Notes: generated from the sequence alone by a model not told the origin. DNA of 64,000 nt from Talinum fruticosum (GCA_021018815.1 JAITYX010000016.1:3921001-3985000); one strand, 5' to 3'. Shown: positions 12,811 through 25,540, numbered from the stretch's first letter. Translations and numbers: made by a program.

Positions 12811-13237
12811 GGCCCTGTTCGGCTTTTCATTAGCTTTTAGCGTTTTGACCAAGTCAAAACACTAATCAACCAAATATTAGCGTTCGGTAAGGTAGTGTTT
12901 TAATTAGCGTTTGCGATAACTTTTAGAGTTTCAAGTAGTGTTTCTGAAAAGTTAAGAATATTAGCTTTTCACATTTGAAAGTAGCGTTTTATATTTTTTA
13001 CAAAAAAATCCCTTCATTAATTTATATTTAACAAATTATTTATATCCTTTTACGTCAATTTACAATAATCGACTAACTCAACCGCTAAATTTACCGAACA
13101 CATTTATTCAACCGCTCAATTGAACGAGCTATCCGCTAACAGACTAAAATCTAACAGACTATCGACTACCTAAACGACTATCGATTACACAAACAACTTA
13201 TCCGCTACTCAAACAATTCATTTTGTCGAACATGGCC
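12811..13237 (-). mobile_element. MITE family 1, copy A (inverted relative to copy B)
   Basis: 427-bp non-coding element. Termini are GGCCCTGTTCGGC and GTCGAACATGGCC, near-inverted repeats, flanked on both sides by ATA. The interior aligns along its whole length, in reverse orientation, with copy B at 19013-19446: shared words are TTTTGACCAAGTCAAAAC, TAATCAACCAAATATTAGCG and CCCTTCATTAATTTATATTT. The 3-bp duplication suggests a PIF/Harbinger-like origin. Confidence 0.85.
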
Positions 13238-16200
13238 ATAGTCATACATAATACTTACTATAATAGTATTATTAAGGAAGATAAAAAACAATTTAAAAAA
13301 ACAGAGGAGTTTTCTTTTTGAAGAAAAAAAAATTGTTGATTTCATTCATGTTAAGAAATCTATTAGTCACATGTTTTTTAAAGTTTCTTGTTAATTATAA
13401 AGATTAAAAAAATTAGATTTACCAATCTAACATATACCAATTTTTAACTATACTTTTAAAGATAATTATTAATTATAACGATTAAAAATTAAGCTTACCA
13501 ATATAACGCATACATATATTTATCACTCTCTACTCGTCGTACAAATAAATAAGTTTTAATTAAAGGAGTATAATAACTACTACCATTTATAATACTATTG
13601 TGACATTTAATTAATGAATACTATGTGACGCCTTACATTTATCTAGTAGCGAAAACAAGATATCAACGATGCAACATTAGATTAGCAAGGTGGGAAAAGA
13701 GTAATATTTGAATATATATATACCTTATCTAATGCAAGAGAAAGATATGAATATTATTTAATTTATCCATTCATTGACCAATAGAAAAAGGCATTGACCT
13801 ATGTTAATGGATGGACAAGGTAAAAACAAGATGAGACAATATACCAACCAAACCATTATAACAATTTTCCCTATAAAAATCATTCGCATGTAATTCATTG
13901 CATTAATTCAACGCTCCATTTCATATTAAATATTACTTTAGTTAATCGTTTCACAATATCTCGTTACTTTATAATCTTAATAATGACTAATTTATTAATT
14001 TTATTTTTTAATTAATTTTTTTCTTTTTTTGTTAACTTTTTTTATTTTTAATAAAAACATTGAGACAACTCAATCTTTTAACATAAATTTTTTATTTCCT
14101 TTATATTCCCTCATAATATAAAAATGACAAGTATTATAAACATAAGAAATATTATTTTAATCGGAGGATGGTACTAATTCTAATCGTGGAAGTGTGGAAG
14201 GCATTAAAGCAACATTGAAACATGATATCAAATATCAAATACGAAACGAAGGAAGTTTACTCGAACAGGAAATAACAATTTATCATATATATTTCGACAA
14301 ACAACATACATACTGAAAATCATATTTGAATCAATAATTCTCTTCTCAAGACATATAGTTCCTCTATTTTCACTATTTTGATTAATTGAATAACTCGAAT
14401 ACAACCCTAAGGGCCACTTCAATTGATTAGTTGTGATTGAATTTTTTTTTCTTCTTTAGGGTAAATGCCAAACCAATTGCAACTTCTACAATCAAATAAT
14501 GCAACCAATTAAAAATAATAATATTTTCTTCAATGCATAAATATTGAGAGATTCAAATTAATGGGGTTCCCAAGTCTAACTAAACCACTGTATGGTATAT
14601 TGGTTTCCAGATAGCATTAAAAAAAGATGATAACATCACCATATGATGTATTAGATTAATAATTATGATTATTATGCAAAGTGTATATAGAATTCATGTT
14701 CATGATTACTTCACTTAATTAATTTGCCTTTTGGTTTTGACATATGGTGTTATTCAAAAAAAAAAAAAAAGAAAAGGGAGCTACTTGCTCAAAAAATCCA
14801 CTCTCATTTCCGTCCGAAATGATGGTCGGAATTTCAACATTATAGAACTTTTATTCCTACGGTTTTTCTTATTTGATTATAAGAATAAGAACCTATCTAT
14901 ATTTTTCTATTCGGATGAATTTATCGGATTATTACATATTAAGGTTGTAGGTAATGTGTGGGAGAGGCCCATTTGAATATAAGTCTGTAGCGGCCAATAC
15001 AAATCCCGATAACTAAGAATAAGAGTGAGACTTTGGATATTCAATCTTTGATCTCTGTATAATATACTATCATATGTCATACGTTTTAGCCTATTTGTAA
15101 AACAGTTGATAAGGGCATAAGACTTATATGGTCTATTTCGAAAACAAGCAAAGTCACTAATTAATGTGATAAAGTTATCGAAGAATAAGAAACAATTTTT
15201 AGGGTTTAAAAAGTACGTAATTAACAATTTTGATACAACTTTCCCGAGACTTGAACTGCCCCTCGTAGATCTTTGTGATAGGGTCATTTTCAAGACAAAA
15301 CAAAAATGTGATGTCATTTGTTAGAATTATTCATAGTATATACAATCATATATACAACTTGATAAGAGTATAGTGGCTGCATTATATAGAATTAAAAGAA
15401 AATGATGTGCTTTTTATTAAAAATTTTAATTGTCTTTTTTGTTATTTTCTGCTTGATTTTTTTTACAAAATCTGATTTGATTAGTCCATTTTTGCATGCC
15501 AAAATATAAAAGGCATGGGGACGGTCAAGTATCACTAGAAAGTAGAAACAATGATGTTATTTTGGAATGAAAAATCCAAAAACAACGATGCTCATACTTG
15601 AAAGGGACGTAGACCTACCTTTTATTTTATTTTTATTTTTTATTTTCCTAAAATTCTAAGTTGGAATTTTCTTAAGATTATTTTGATATAATGCATGCTT
15701 CACTATTCCATGACAGCTAATTTAATTTATCATTAATTTAACAATTGTATTGAATAAAGTAATTTAATTCCACATTTATTATAAATTAATCATGATACTT
15801 TTCAACAAAAAGGTTCATAAATTATCATGATCGGAGGGAGGAAAAGAATATTTATCATACAGACTGAGGTCTAAGCATACATCAACCTTCATTCCGAGTC
15901 TTACAATTATTATTATATGTGAAAGTGGGTCACGTTTGTGAAATTTAGGGTTTATCCATTCAAGCACTAGCAGTATCGTTATTTAGTGTTTTTTTTTTTA
16001 ACCTTTTATAACTGCTTACCGATCCTTATTGTTCGTTACTATTTATTTAAAAGTGGAATTGACAATTCGTTTTGAATTTAAAATTGGTTTGTGATCATTT
16101 CCACCCTTCTTGTTTCGGATATTTGCCTATTGCCTATATATGGGAGCTTTTAACGGAAATAACTTAACTCAAATTAATTTTTGTTTGTTATTTGGAATGA

Positions 16201-17361
16201 GGATGAGAATAAGGTCTTCAACACATCTACTAAGAGGATTTTTTATCATAAACACTCGTGGTTTAAAATTATATCGTTTGAATCCATATTCTCATTCCTT
16301 TTTGTGTTTTCCCATATACCAAATATCACTTGAAGAAGTTTGATTCGTGGGAATAGATTAATATGATTGTGAATAGGGAGAAAATTAATAAATTTTCCAT
16401 GTGTTAGGCATATGGAGATGTAAATAACTTTAAAATTAGGATAAAGAATAGAAGGCCTTTAATCCCATAAAATTATTATTATTGAGGAGACGCGAGGCAA
16501 TGAAGATATATGATTAGGAATAGGAATTGTCATTAAATTATAAAGTCATATGTTTGTGTTGAGGATATATATTTTTAAATTTGTTATTTTATCTCTATTT
16601 GAATTATTTATACGATTTATAGCTATGTTATTGAAGTCTAACTTAATATATGAGCATGTTTGGCCTTGTTTTAAAAAAATATATATTTGACCTAAATTTT
16701 ATATAAGTATTTTTTAAATAATTAATTTATTTGATTAAGATTTTTAAAAAAGGAGACATAAGAGATATAGAGATAAAACAAAATAAGAGAGAGAAGGGAA
16801 GATACAAAGAGAGAGAGAGAGATACAGGAGAGATAAGAGAAAATAACATAGAAAGAGAGTAAGTTTTTTAAAAAGATTATTTTTAAAAAATAGTTTTAAT
16901 TTTTTAAAAATTAATATTTTACCTAATTTAGTTTTTAAAATAAAAAATACTTTTAAAATCTAGCCAAATACCCCATAAGTTGTGATTATTGACCATTAAT
17001 TTTACTAATCATATGAACATATTAATTTAGGTAAACTTTAACTTATTTCATATTACAAAATTAGATAAAATACGTATTCTAAATGAGACGGATACAAAAT
17101 CAACTCGACTGAACTTAGGAAAATTTATACATACAGCTAATGAGAGCCCACTAGTCTACCAAGTGACGCACTATTGATAGATAATCTGAGGGAAACCACT
17201 ATTCATGATGATTTAAGCCTCAGTTTTAAACTACAGTCTTTTTGATAATGACCCCAGTTTTCCCCTCTTACCCTCAAAGTCATCAGTCAACCTCCCCTCC
17301 CCCTCCCCCTACAAATTTCCCCCTTCTTCCCAAACACGTCCTAATTCTCTCTCTCTCTCTC
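13238..17361. other. Intergenic, AT-rich, with old MITE relics
   Basis: No supported gene. Holds Stowaway-like degenerate AT-rich stretches (about 13906-14120 and 15710-15840) and a separate MITE-like element near 16652-16975. A 136-residue minus-strand frame at 14907-15317 has no family pattern. The last 100 bp, CT-rich, are the ATL leader. Confidence 0.45.
16652..16975. mobile_element. Probable MITE (approximate ends)
   Basis: Ends resemble inverted repeats: left ATGTTTGGCCTTGTTTTAAA, right TTTTAAAATCTAGCCAAATA. The interior is very AT-rich with purine-rich GAGAGA stretches. The target duplication is not clear, so the limits are approximate. Confidence 0.4.
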
Positions 17362-18353
17362 ATGGCTTCTCCTCACAGAAAATTATTCCCCAAGAACCCA
17401 AACACAAACTACACGGCCACCACCACAACCACCGTCCAAACATGCCTTTACTTTTGCGATCCCCAAAATAACGAAACTACCGGATTTTATTGCCCTCCGG
17501 CGTGTTTGGCGCTCTGCCCATCCATCTGCCACTACTCCTTAGCCGCCCTCATTTCTCCCCCTGATCCTCTCCCCCAACCAAACAAGCCCCAACAACCCCA
17601 CAAAAATCTCTCCCCTCTCCTCATCTCCATGCTCGTAATCTTAGCCTCCACTTTCCTCGTAATTATCTTCTATGTCCTCTACACCAAACTCTACTCCCAC
17701 TTTTACAACCACCCCCAAACGCGCCCTAACAGAACCCGAACTTCGAGAGCGAGGAGTAGTGATTTCCTGGGTGACGACCACGCTCCGTCGCTGGTCTTCC
17801 ACCCGGCCTGGTACATCGCCACCGTCGGATTAAACCCATCTCTGATCAACGCCATTGCAGTCATCAAGTACGCCAAGGGAGAGAAATCCGGCGCGGCGGA
17901 GTGCACCGATTGCGCCGTGTGCTTAGCGGAGTTCGAAGAAGGAGAAGAGCTGAGAATTCTCCCAAAGTGTAATCACGCCTTCCATATCCCCTGCATTGAC
18001 ACGTGGCTCAACTCCCACACCAACTGCCCCCTCTGCCGGGCGCCGGTGGATCTCGATCGGGCGGTCCAGAGCTCAGCGCCACCGTCTGCAGGGGTCAATC
18101 CCCGGCCGGGGAGGTGAGGATTAATGTCGGAGAGAGAGAGGGGAATATGGGAAGATCGGGGTCTGTGAATTGCGTGGAGAATAAGGAATTGAGAGAAATG
18201 AATAATAAAGGAAGTGGGTCGTCGTCGCAGAGGTGGGGGTTGGAGAGAGGGGCGGCGAATTTGGTGAGCAGGTCGTTTTCGTGTGGCGCCAAGATATTCT
18301 GTTCGAGGTATAATAATAACCAGAATAACAATAACAATGATCCAAATTCATGA
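17362..18353 (+). CDS. ATL-type RING-H2 E3 ubiquitin ligase (single exon, one apparent frameshift)
   Basis: ATL proteins are membrane-anchored E3 ligases. The chosen start, [10 protein letters not shown], follows a CT-rich leader; upstream in-frame residues look like translated UTR. Order: Cys-rich N-terminal region (about 28-57), one transmembrane helix (about 85-107), basic stretch, GLD motif [15 protein letters not shown] (156-170), RING-H2 (about 184-226: CAVC, CNHAFH, CPLC), then a C-terminal tail. The frame stops early at 18115-18117, but a typical ATL tail follows in the next frame: [30 protein letters not shown]. The shift sits at the G4 run 18108-18111. One extra G joins the two frames into about 330 residues ending at 18353. 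Homopolymer error or recent null allele. Resembles the ATL51/52/54 subgroup, but I cannot choose a member. Confidence 0.88.
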
Positions 18354-19012
18354 GCTGGGATGAATTATTTTCAAGTTAATTTGGGAAAATTACGTGAAAC
18401 TGAGAGGTGCCCAGCCCAGAATTGGGTAGTGGGTGATTTTCGAATTTCTGGAATGGGGATGTTGTTTGAAGCTTGAAGCAAAAGGGGGTAGAGGTGGTGG
18501 AGCAGCAATGTAGACGTGGAGAAATGAAAGGGGGAAAGAAAAATCACGAGACAATTGTGAAAATTTGGTGGTTTGATGGGGATTTTTGGTTTCAGCTCTC
18601 ATCGTAATTATACTTCTACTACTGTTGATTACATAGAAGAGATTATTGAGAATAGTTGTAAAATCACTGTATTAGATAAAATCAAGCGGGAGTTTTTGGG
18701 GAAAAAAGAAAAAGAAAAAATAGAATGTGGTGAGCGTTCATTCAAGAACTTGATTTTTCAACCTTCAAAAGACTTCCAAGTCTCTGTCTTTCTCCCTCTA
18801 CCATTCATTGTCTTTTTTTTTTTTTATATTATGGCTACTGTATTATTATGTAGATTGAAGCTTCCCAATCCCAAATTCGAGCACATTCATTTTGACGCTT
18901 ATAACAATTCAAAACAACTTGTGACAGATAAACGTTAACCATAATAGTTCATAACAACTAATTTTAACTAACAATCTGATTATAATAGCTCACAATTGTT
19001 CGCACCAACTAA
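18354..19012. other. ATL 3' flank
   Basis: Downstream non-coding sequence with a T-rich tract near 18816. No gene is visible. Confidence 0.45.
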
Positions 19013-19446
19013 GGTCCTGTTTGGCAAAATGAGTTGTTTGAGTAACGGATAACTTGTTTGTGTAGATGATAGTTATTTAGGTAGGTGATAGCATGTTAGA
19101 TCTTAGACTGTTAGCGGATAAGCTGTTCAATTGAGTGGTTGAATAAATGTGTTCGTTAACTTTAACTCGTTAAGTTAGCTGATTATTGTAAATTGACATA
19201 AAAGGATATAAGTAATTTGTCAAATATAAATTAATGAAGGGATTTTTTGTCAAAAAATATGAAACGCTACTTTCAAATGTAAAAAGCTAATATTCTTAAC
19301 TTTTCGAAACACTACTTGAAACGCTAAAAGTTACTGCAAATGCTAGTTAAAATATTACCTTACCGAACGCTAATATTTGGTTGATTAGTGTTTTGACTTG
19401 GTCAAAACGTTAAAAGCTACTCCAAACACTATTGCTGAACAGGACT
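19013..19446 (+). mobile_element. MITE family 1, copy B (best preserved)
   Basis: 434-bp element with ends GGTCCTGTTTGGC and GCTGAACAGGACT, imperfect inverted repeats, flanked on both sides by TAA (19010-19012 and 19447-19449). No coding capacity. Relatives lie at 12811-13237 (inverted), 53910-54238 (inside an intron) and 61950-62035 (left end only). Confidence 0.88.
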
Positions 19447-19449
19447 TAA

Positions 19450-20040
19450 GAATATAATCGGTATTATAATTGTTTGGTTAAAATTGAATGAAATCGAAAT
19501 TGTATTATTTAAAAATTTTTTAAATTCATATCCAAATCCAACAAAATAAATCACCACCTTATGTTCTTTTCCTTTTATTTCTTTTCCTTATGTAAATATT
19601 TTTACCCTTCTATTTTCCTAGTATACAAACATAGATGATTAATTTATAATATTGTACTTCTATTTTTTTCCCACCAAACCCTTGGAATCATGGATTTTTA
19701 ACTATCCTTTATATGATATATATTATCTATATATGTCTAGTTTACCTGAACTTAACTTCCAAGTGCATTTGTACTCCTTCAGCCTTAATTTGACCTCTTC
19801 TCCCCCACCACCCACCAAAAAAAAAATTGACCCTTTCAAGATGATTGGGTAAAACTAGTTCTTGTTAGATTACAAAGAATTTTTACTGCCCAGGGATTCC
19901 TTGAGTAGAAAATTTTGTGACTTCCATTGACTTGAACTAAAGGTTGGTGATCCATTCACCTTTTTTATTATAATAAAAATGCATATTGTTCAAGTAAGTT
20001 TCATCTAAAAAGCATAACCTTGAAAATTTACCCTAGTATT
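19450..20040. other. Intergenic
   Basis: AT-rich sequence without a supported gene, between MITE copy B and the first unit of the F-box array. Confidence 0.45.
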
Positions 20041-20690
20041 AGAAAGTTCAGACACATCTACATTTAATCCTCCAATAAAATAAAAATAATGGGTATTGAA
20101 CTTTGGGCTTATATTCCTCTTGTGCATGCAGCACTTTTCAAATAAGAGATGTTTTCCCGGAAACTTATATGATATAGGACGGAGGAATTGGGCTTATTGA
20201 TGACGAGTAGATTTGGATTGAACTGTCAAATGTCGAGCACCTGGACTTGCACAGAGGCTTAGGCCCGAGGGGTTCCAGGGTCAAGCCCCTCCAATGGTTA
20301 AGTCAGTGCCGAATTGGGAGGTGGAACCAGCGCTAGTTGGACCCTGGCAAAGGCGGTAAATGTGTTGACGATTCCAGGGATTTGCGCCCTGAAATGATGT
20401 CACCTTTCTCAGATGGGTAGGTGGGTATTTATAGCCCCGGGTTTGATACCTGCTCTTACTGGATTGGGAATGATTCCGTAGGGCTTTATAACTTTTTGGG
20501 CCCCATGATGAGGTGCAACCACGCATCCTTCATGCTTTGGATGTATTGTCTTGGGCTTGGCTCTTTCGAGTTGATGGGTTGGACAAGCCTGTGCGTGAGG
20601 CAGGTTTCTGCTGGATCAAGAGATATTGGAAATAAATTCGCAGTGTCCTATGCCCCTCAATTTCTTTGGGGAGTTAAAGATAAATAGAAA
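20041..20690. repeat. F-box array unit 1, distal flank with extra segment
   Basis: Matches 23415-23820, downstream of F-box gene B: shared words include GGGTATTGAACTTTG, GGACGGAGGAA, ATGCTTTGGATGT, GGATCAAGAGATATTGGAAA. About 250 bp in the middle (roughly 20230-20490), GC-richer and holding TATTTATAGCCCCGGG, has no counterpart in unit 2. It could be a solo-LTR remnant inserted in unit 1, or sequence lost from unit 2. Confidence 0.6.
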
Positions 20691-21661
20691 CATGAAAATA
20701 GCATGACCTAGACAAATATGTGCACCTGACAATGTCTACCATAGAAATTATATGAGCAATGAACCTGTACATATGGAACATTGCTGTTATATTAGTATAT
20801 ATAGCCAGTGAGTGATATGAGAGGTAACAAAGAGAGAACAAATTTATGCAAAAGGCGCCAGAGGTACTCATTGCTTCAATTCCATACTTCATGCTCCTGT
20901 TTCGCAATAATCTACCAAGATCTGCCAATCTAAGCACCTGCATTAGTCAAATAATTTTGACATTACTATATCTATACATATGCACAATGACAGCCTACTG
21001 TCAATGCCCATCTAGTGAAACTCATGCATGTAGCATACTATTGCTTCTCCAAACTAATAGTACATGGCAGCCGAGGCAGGATCAGCTCCTTACGTATGCA
21101 TTTAACTAGGCAATATCAAATGGGGCTGTAACAAGCATTTAGCTATGCAGAACCAAATAGAGCAAGAAGCATTTAGCTAGGCACGGCAGACCTTTTTATC
21201 AGGATATAGTAAAATGGGGCATCAGAAATTGCAAATGAGGAATGTACAAAGTTACGTTCATTACAATTATCTGCTAACTCATAAGCTCTGAGAAGTTGAA
21301 GGCATATGCAGTTTCTCGCAATATTCATACTATTAATCACGGATAACCAAGAGTACTTGTTGCACCATCCTGCAGTAGTAATGACAAGTTCACACTTGAC
21401 ACAACTTACAAGAAACAGGCAGGTTTTCAAAGTGTATTACAGAGACCCTGAAAATGCAAACACATTTCAAGGGAACTAGTCCATCCATAAATTTAGTACT
21501 CAAAAACATTCCAAGGAAACAAGTCCATTCATAAATTTAGTACTCGGGATTCTAAAGTAGCACTACTGCAAATTCCAGGCAGCAACTAGGAAAGCTAGCA
21601 GTAAACCGAACCTGGAACCTGCACATAGCAATTAATTGAAGCTGTCCTTTCTTGATCTCCG
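20691..21661. other. 3' flank of F-box gene A
   Basis: Non-coding. The stretch from about 21355 to 21661 is duplicated downstream of F-box gene B (about 24130-24375), sharing for example ACAAGTTCACACTTGACACA and AAGAAACAGGCAGGTTTTCA. It therefore belongs to the tandem unit and probably holds the 3' UTR. Confidence 0.6.
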
Positions 21662-22799
21662 TCAACTTTCATCATCAATACGATCATTACCAGAAGGGGG
21701 AATAAGGGTTCGAATGCAGGTACTCACAGAGCGGTATTCTGGCAGACCATGAATTTCAGCTTCGTAAACAATTTTCTCACTTAAATTATACCAGAAAACT
21801 CTAGACAACTGATCTCTTCTCAGCATAATCTGACTGCGGTCTCGAGAATAAGCAATCGGGGCAATATGCAAGGACCCAATATAACACATGTCCGTGAAAT
21901 CAAACAGCTTGACCCAAGAATCCTTAGCACCGTACTCCTTCATAACCCACACATTAAAATCCTCCCCATTGACCCATGTCAGCAAACACAAACATCCATC
22001 CAATACTCCCATGTTATATTTTCTGCTGTAACCAGAAGTGCCATCCCTTTCTACATAATCAAACATTGGCACCTCACTCCATTCTTCACTACAAACATCA
22101 AAGCTAGCAATTCGATGCTCCTTCCGAGCAGAGGACCAAAACAACCAATGCAGCAAATTGTTGTTTACAAGCGCCCCATCCTGGGATTTCGGCGCCCCAT
22201 AAACAGGAGAATGTTGCTCAATTAATTTCCAGGAATCAGTTCTCAAGCTATATACCATGGTTTCCCCACCAATTGTTGAACCACGAATGAAATGCACAAT
22301 TCTAATTACCTTGTAATCATCCACACCGCAATCAAAACCTAACCCGTAATTAACATACAAGCAATATAGGGGTACCTCCAATTTGGGGATTCGTTTGCAG
22401 GGAAGAGACGATGAATTGATCAAAAGGGCTTCGAAATTAGGGGTTTCATCGCAAATGCAAAGTAGCAACCCATTGCAAGACCCCACAATCTTCTTGCGAC
22501 TAAATCGTTCTGAGATTGATGGGAAAGGGATTTTGACGGCGGGGATTCTAGGGTTTCCAAGTTGACGGAGTAGAGCGAGTTATCTTCGCCGGCGAAGATG
22601 AGGAGGCGATCAGAGGAGAGAGAATTTCGGCGGAAATGGTGGTCGGCAAACTCGCGGCTGGAGATGAGGAAATACCATGACTTGCACACGGGTTTCAAGC
22701 GCAGGAGACACTTGACGGGTAAGCGAATGAGGATGTTGAAGAGTACGTCGAGGGGAGGTTCGCCATTGGAGGATTTTCTCTCCTCTTGGATTCGGCCAT
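21662..22799 (-). pseudogene. F-box gene A (F-box plus F-box-associated domain), two frameshifts
   Basis: SCF substrate-receptor family resembling CPR1/At3g06240-type proteins. Read in pieces: ATG at 22799 (MAESKRREN), F-box PLDVLFNILIRLPVKCLLRL with VCKSW, then the F-box-associated beta-propeller-like domain (VGSCNGLLLCICDE, YGLGFDCGVDDYKVIRIV, MVYSLRTDSWK, HWLFW, IASFDVCSEEWSEVPM, FWYNLSEK). Two breaks are visible. A C4 run (plus-strand gggg 22752-22755) separates the ATG from the F-box frame. A base is missing near 22537-22544, where copy B has GACGGCCGGGG and this copy GACGGCGGGG. Allowing one base at each makes the span 1140 nt, 380 codons. An in-frame ATG further upstream (22923) leaves the F-box frame open but would give a different N-terminus. 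Listed as pseudogene because of the breaks; assembly error is equally possible. Confidence 0.75.
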
Positions 22800-23380
22800 T
22801 GATGATTGAAAGAAAATTAGAGGCAATAATTTGCGAAATTAGTATGAATAATGATGGTAGTTGTGAGTGAGCTTCACTCTGACACCATAGATGATTAGTC
22901 TGGTTCATCAAGTTGACATTCACCGCTCAAGTTCGGCAAATTTGCACTTTCACTACATCCGACAAGCAAGAAGAGGAAATGACGAGGAAAACGTGCTTGA
23001 CTATGGCTACAAAAATAACCTAATTTCTTTTTATTTTTATTTTAAGGGAGCTACAAAAATAACCTAATTTCTAGGGTACCAAAAAATAATGGAATATCAA
23101 TATATTGGGATTTAATTTAGGTGGGGTATGTCTAATTTTATAAGATTTTAATTGAACTTAGAAAACTCTTATCTAACATAATGATACAATCTGAATTTGA
23201 TTTGTTGTTACGGATAAACAAATTAAACTGATTTTCATTCCAAGTTATTTTCATTTTGTTGAGCAAATCCAAGTTATTTTCATAATTAACACGAATTTGA
23301 CCTTATACTAAATGAGTTGACCTCAACCAACTAGTTTCTTTGCACTAATTTTGATTCATGTTTTAGTCCAGTAGAGTTGG
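22800..23380. other. F-box A leader/promoter
   Basis: Upstream region. The first part (to about 23030) is shared with the upstream region of gene B (about 25541-25770), for example ATGGCTACAAAAATAAC. Parts of 23220-23420 are shared with 25965-26155. Confidence 0.55.
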
Positions 23381-24375
23381 CCCGAGATCAATTGATACAT
23401 AAATTCCTTAATATGCAAAACACATCGTTATTTAATCCTCTAATAAAAATAAAAATAACGGGTATTGAACTTTGTCTTATATTCCTCTTCTGCATGGAAC
23501 ACTTTTCAAACGAGAGATTTTCCGGAGAAACTTTGATAACGTAGGACGGAGGAACTAAGCGTACTAGTGACGAGTACACTTGGACCGAACTGTTATCTAC
23601 GCAACCCAGGGGTTCCCATGTTTTTTTACCTTTCGGGCCCCTCAATGAGGCCCAACAACGCTTGGTTCATGCTTTGGATGTGTTGCCTTGGGCTTGGCTC
23701 ATTCGAGTTGGTGGGTTGTGCCAGCCCGTACGTGAGGCAGGTTTTTGTTGGATCAAGAGATATTGGAAATAAATTTGCCCCTCAATTTGTTTGGGGAGTT
23801 CAAGATAAATTGAATTTAAAGAAACAAATATAGTGACAAAATAAGTAAACATCCATCAAACACAGATAATTTGTTGAGTGAAAGTTGATGGGACATACAT
23901 AGCATAAAATGAGACAAAGGTGAAGAAAATGCTAACAAATGAGATGATATCTACAGAAAAATTGAATTAGAATTGTTGTGGTTATGATTGACAATAACTA
24001 GTATACCGAGGATCAAATCAAACACCAGGCTAGGTCGACCTTGAATTCACTTGACCCGAAGTGGACCCAACCAATACTCAATCCAATAGTCACCAAGGAA
24101 TCAGAAATCAACTTAGGGCTTGCTTTTACACTTGTTGCACCATGCTGTAATAGTAAGTAATGACAAGTTCACACTTGACACAACATACAAGAAACAGGCA
24201 GGTTTTCAGAGTGTATTACAAAGACCCTGAAATTGCAAACACATTTCAAGGAAACTAGTCCATCCATAAATTTACTACTCAAAAACATTCCGAGGAAACA
24301 AGTCCGTTCATAGATTTAGTACTCAGGAACTAGGAAAACCAGCAGTAAATCAAAACTGTAACCTGCGCATAGCAA
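23381..24375. repeat. F-box array unit 2, 3' flank
   Basis: Counterpart of 20041-21661. The distal part (23415-23820) lacks the GC-rich insert of unit 1; the proximal part (24130-24375) is highly similar to the 3' flank of gene A. Between them is unrelated AT-rich sequence. Confidence 0.6.
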
Positions 24376-25540
24376 TTAACAGAAGCTGTCCTTTCTTGAC
24401 CTCGGCCAACTTTCATCACCAATACGATCACTCCCAGAAGGGGTAATAAGGATTGGAATGCAGGTACTCACAGAGCAGTATTCTGGCAGACCATGAATTT
24501 CAGCTCTGTTAACAGTTTTCTCACTTAAATTATACCAGAAAACTCTAGTGTTCTGTTCTCTTCTCAGCATAATCTCGCTACTGTCTCGAGAATAAGCAAT
24601 TGGGGCAATATTTAAGGACCCAATAACACACACGTCCGTGAAATCAAACAGCTTGACCCCGGAGTCCTTAGCACCATACTCCATAACCCACACATTATAA
24701 TCCTTCCCCTTGATCCAAGCCAGCAAACACAAACATCCATCCAAAACTCCCATGTCATATTTTCCGCAGTCATCAAAAGCGTCATCACCTTCTGCATAAT
24801 CAAACAGTGGCACCTCACTCCATTCTTCACTACAAACATCAAAGCTAGCAATTAAATCCTCGTCCCGATGAACGAACCAAAACAACCAATGCAGCAAATT
24901 GTTGTATAGAAGCGCCCCATCCTGGGGTTTCCACGACCCATAAACACGAAAATTTTGCTCAATTAATTTCCAGGAATAAGTTCTCAAGCTATATACCATG
25001 GTTTCCCTACCAATTGTTGAATGACCAATGAAATGCACAATTCTAACTACCTTGTAATCATCCACACCACAATCATAACCTAACCCGTAATTAACATTCA
25101 AGCTATCTAGAGGTACCTCCAACTTGGGGATATGTTTGCAGCGGAGAGACGATAAATTGATCAAAAGGGCTTCGAAATCAGGGGTTTCATGGCATACGCA
25201 AAGTAGCAACCCATTGCAAGACCCCACAATCTTCTTGCAACTAAGTCGTCCTGAGATTGGAGGGAAAGGGATTTTGACGGCCGGGGATTCTAGGGTTTCC
25301 AGGTTGACGGAATAGAAAGAGCTATTGTCGCCGGCGAAGATGAGGAGGCGATCAGAGGAGAGAGAATTTGCGGCAATGGTGGTTGGCGAACTCACGGCTG
25401 GAGATGAGAAATACCATGACTTGCACACGGGTTTCAAGCGCAGGAGACACTTGACGGGTAAACGACGGAGGATGTTGAAGAGTACGTCGAGGGGGAGGTT
25501 CGCCAATAGCAGAATTCTCTCTCCTCTTGGATTCGGCCAT
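24376..25540 (-). pseudogene. F-box gene B, frame-disrupted N-terminus with a compensating-indel segment
   Basis: Closest paralogue of gene A, about 2.74 kb away. The frame 24376-25506 is open from just before the F-box (LPLDVLFNILRRLPVKCLLR) to the end (SWPRSRKDSFC), but no ATG opens it. The conserved ATG at 25540 (MAESKRRENSA) is out of frame because of an extra base near 25505-25506 (GCTATTGG where A has CAATGG). After VCKSWYF the residues SSPAVSSPTTIAA replace A's LISSREFADHHFRR. One base is missing near 25408 and two near 25366-25376, together three, so the frame recovers at NSLSSDRLLIFAG. Allowing for all three sites gives 1167 nt, 389 codons. The C-terminal domain is uninterrupted and runs 12 residues beyond A. 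Confidence 0.75.

Noticed and set aside
14907..15317. 136-residue minus-strand frame
   Set aside because: Low-complexity composition, no motif and no promoter-like context; probably chance in a repeat-derived stretch.
20220..20540. Possible complete LTR
   Set aside because: No TG...CA pair, primer binding site or target duplication could be confirmed, so it is reported only as a possible LTR remnant.
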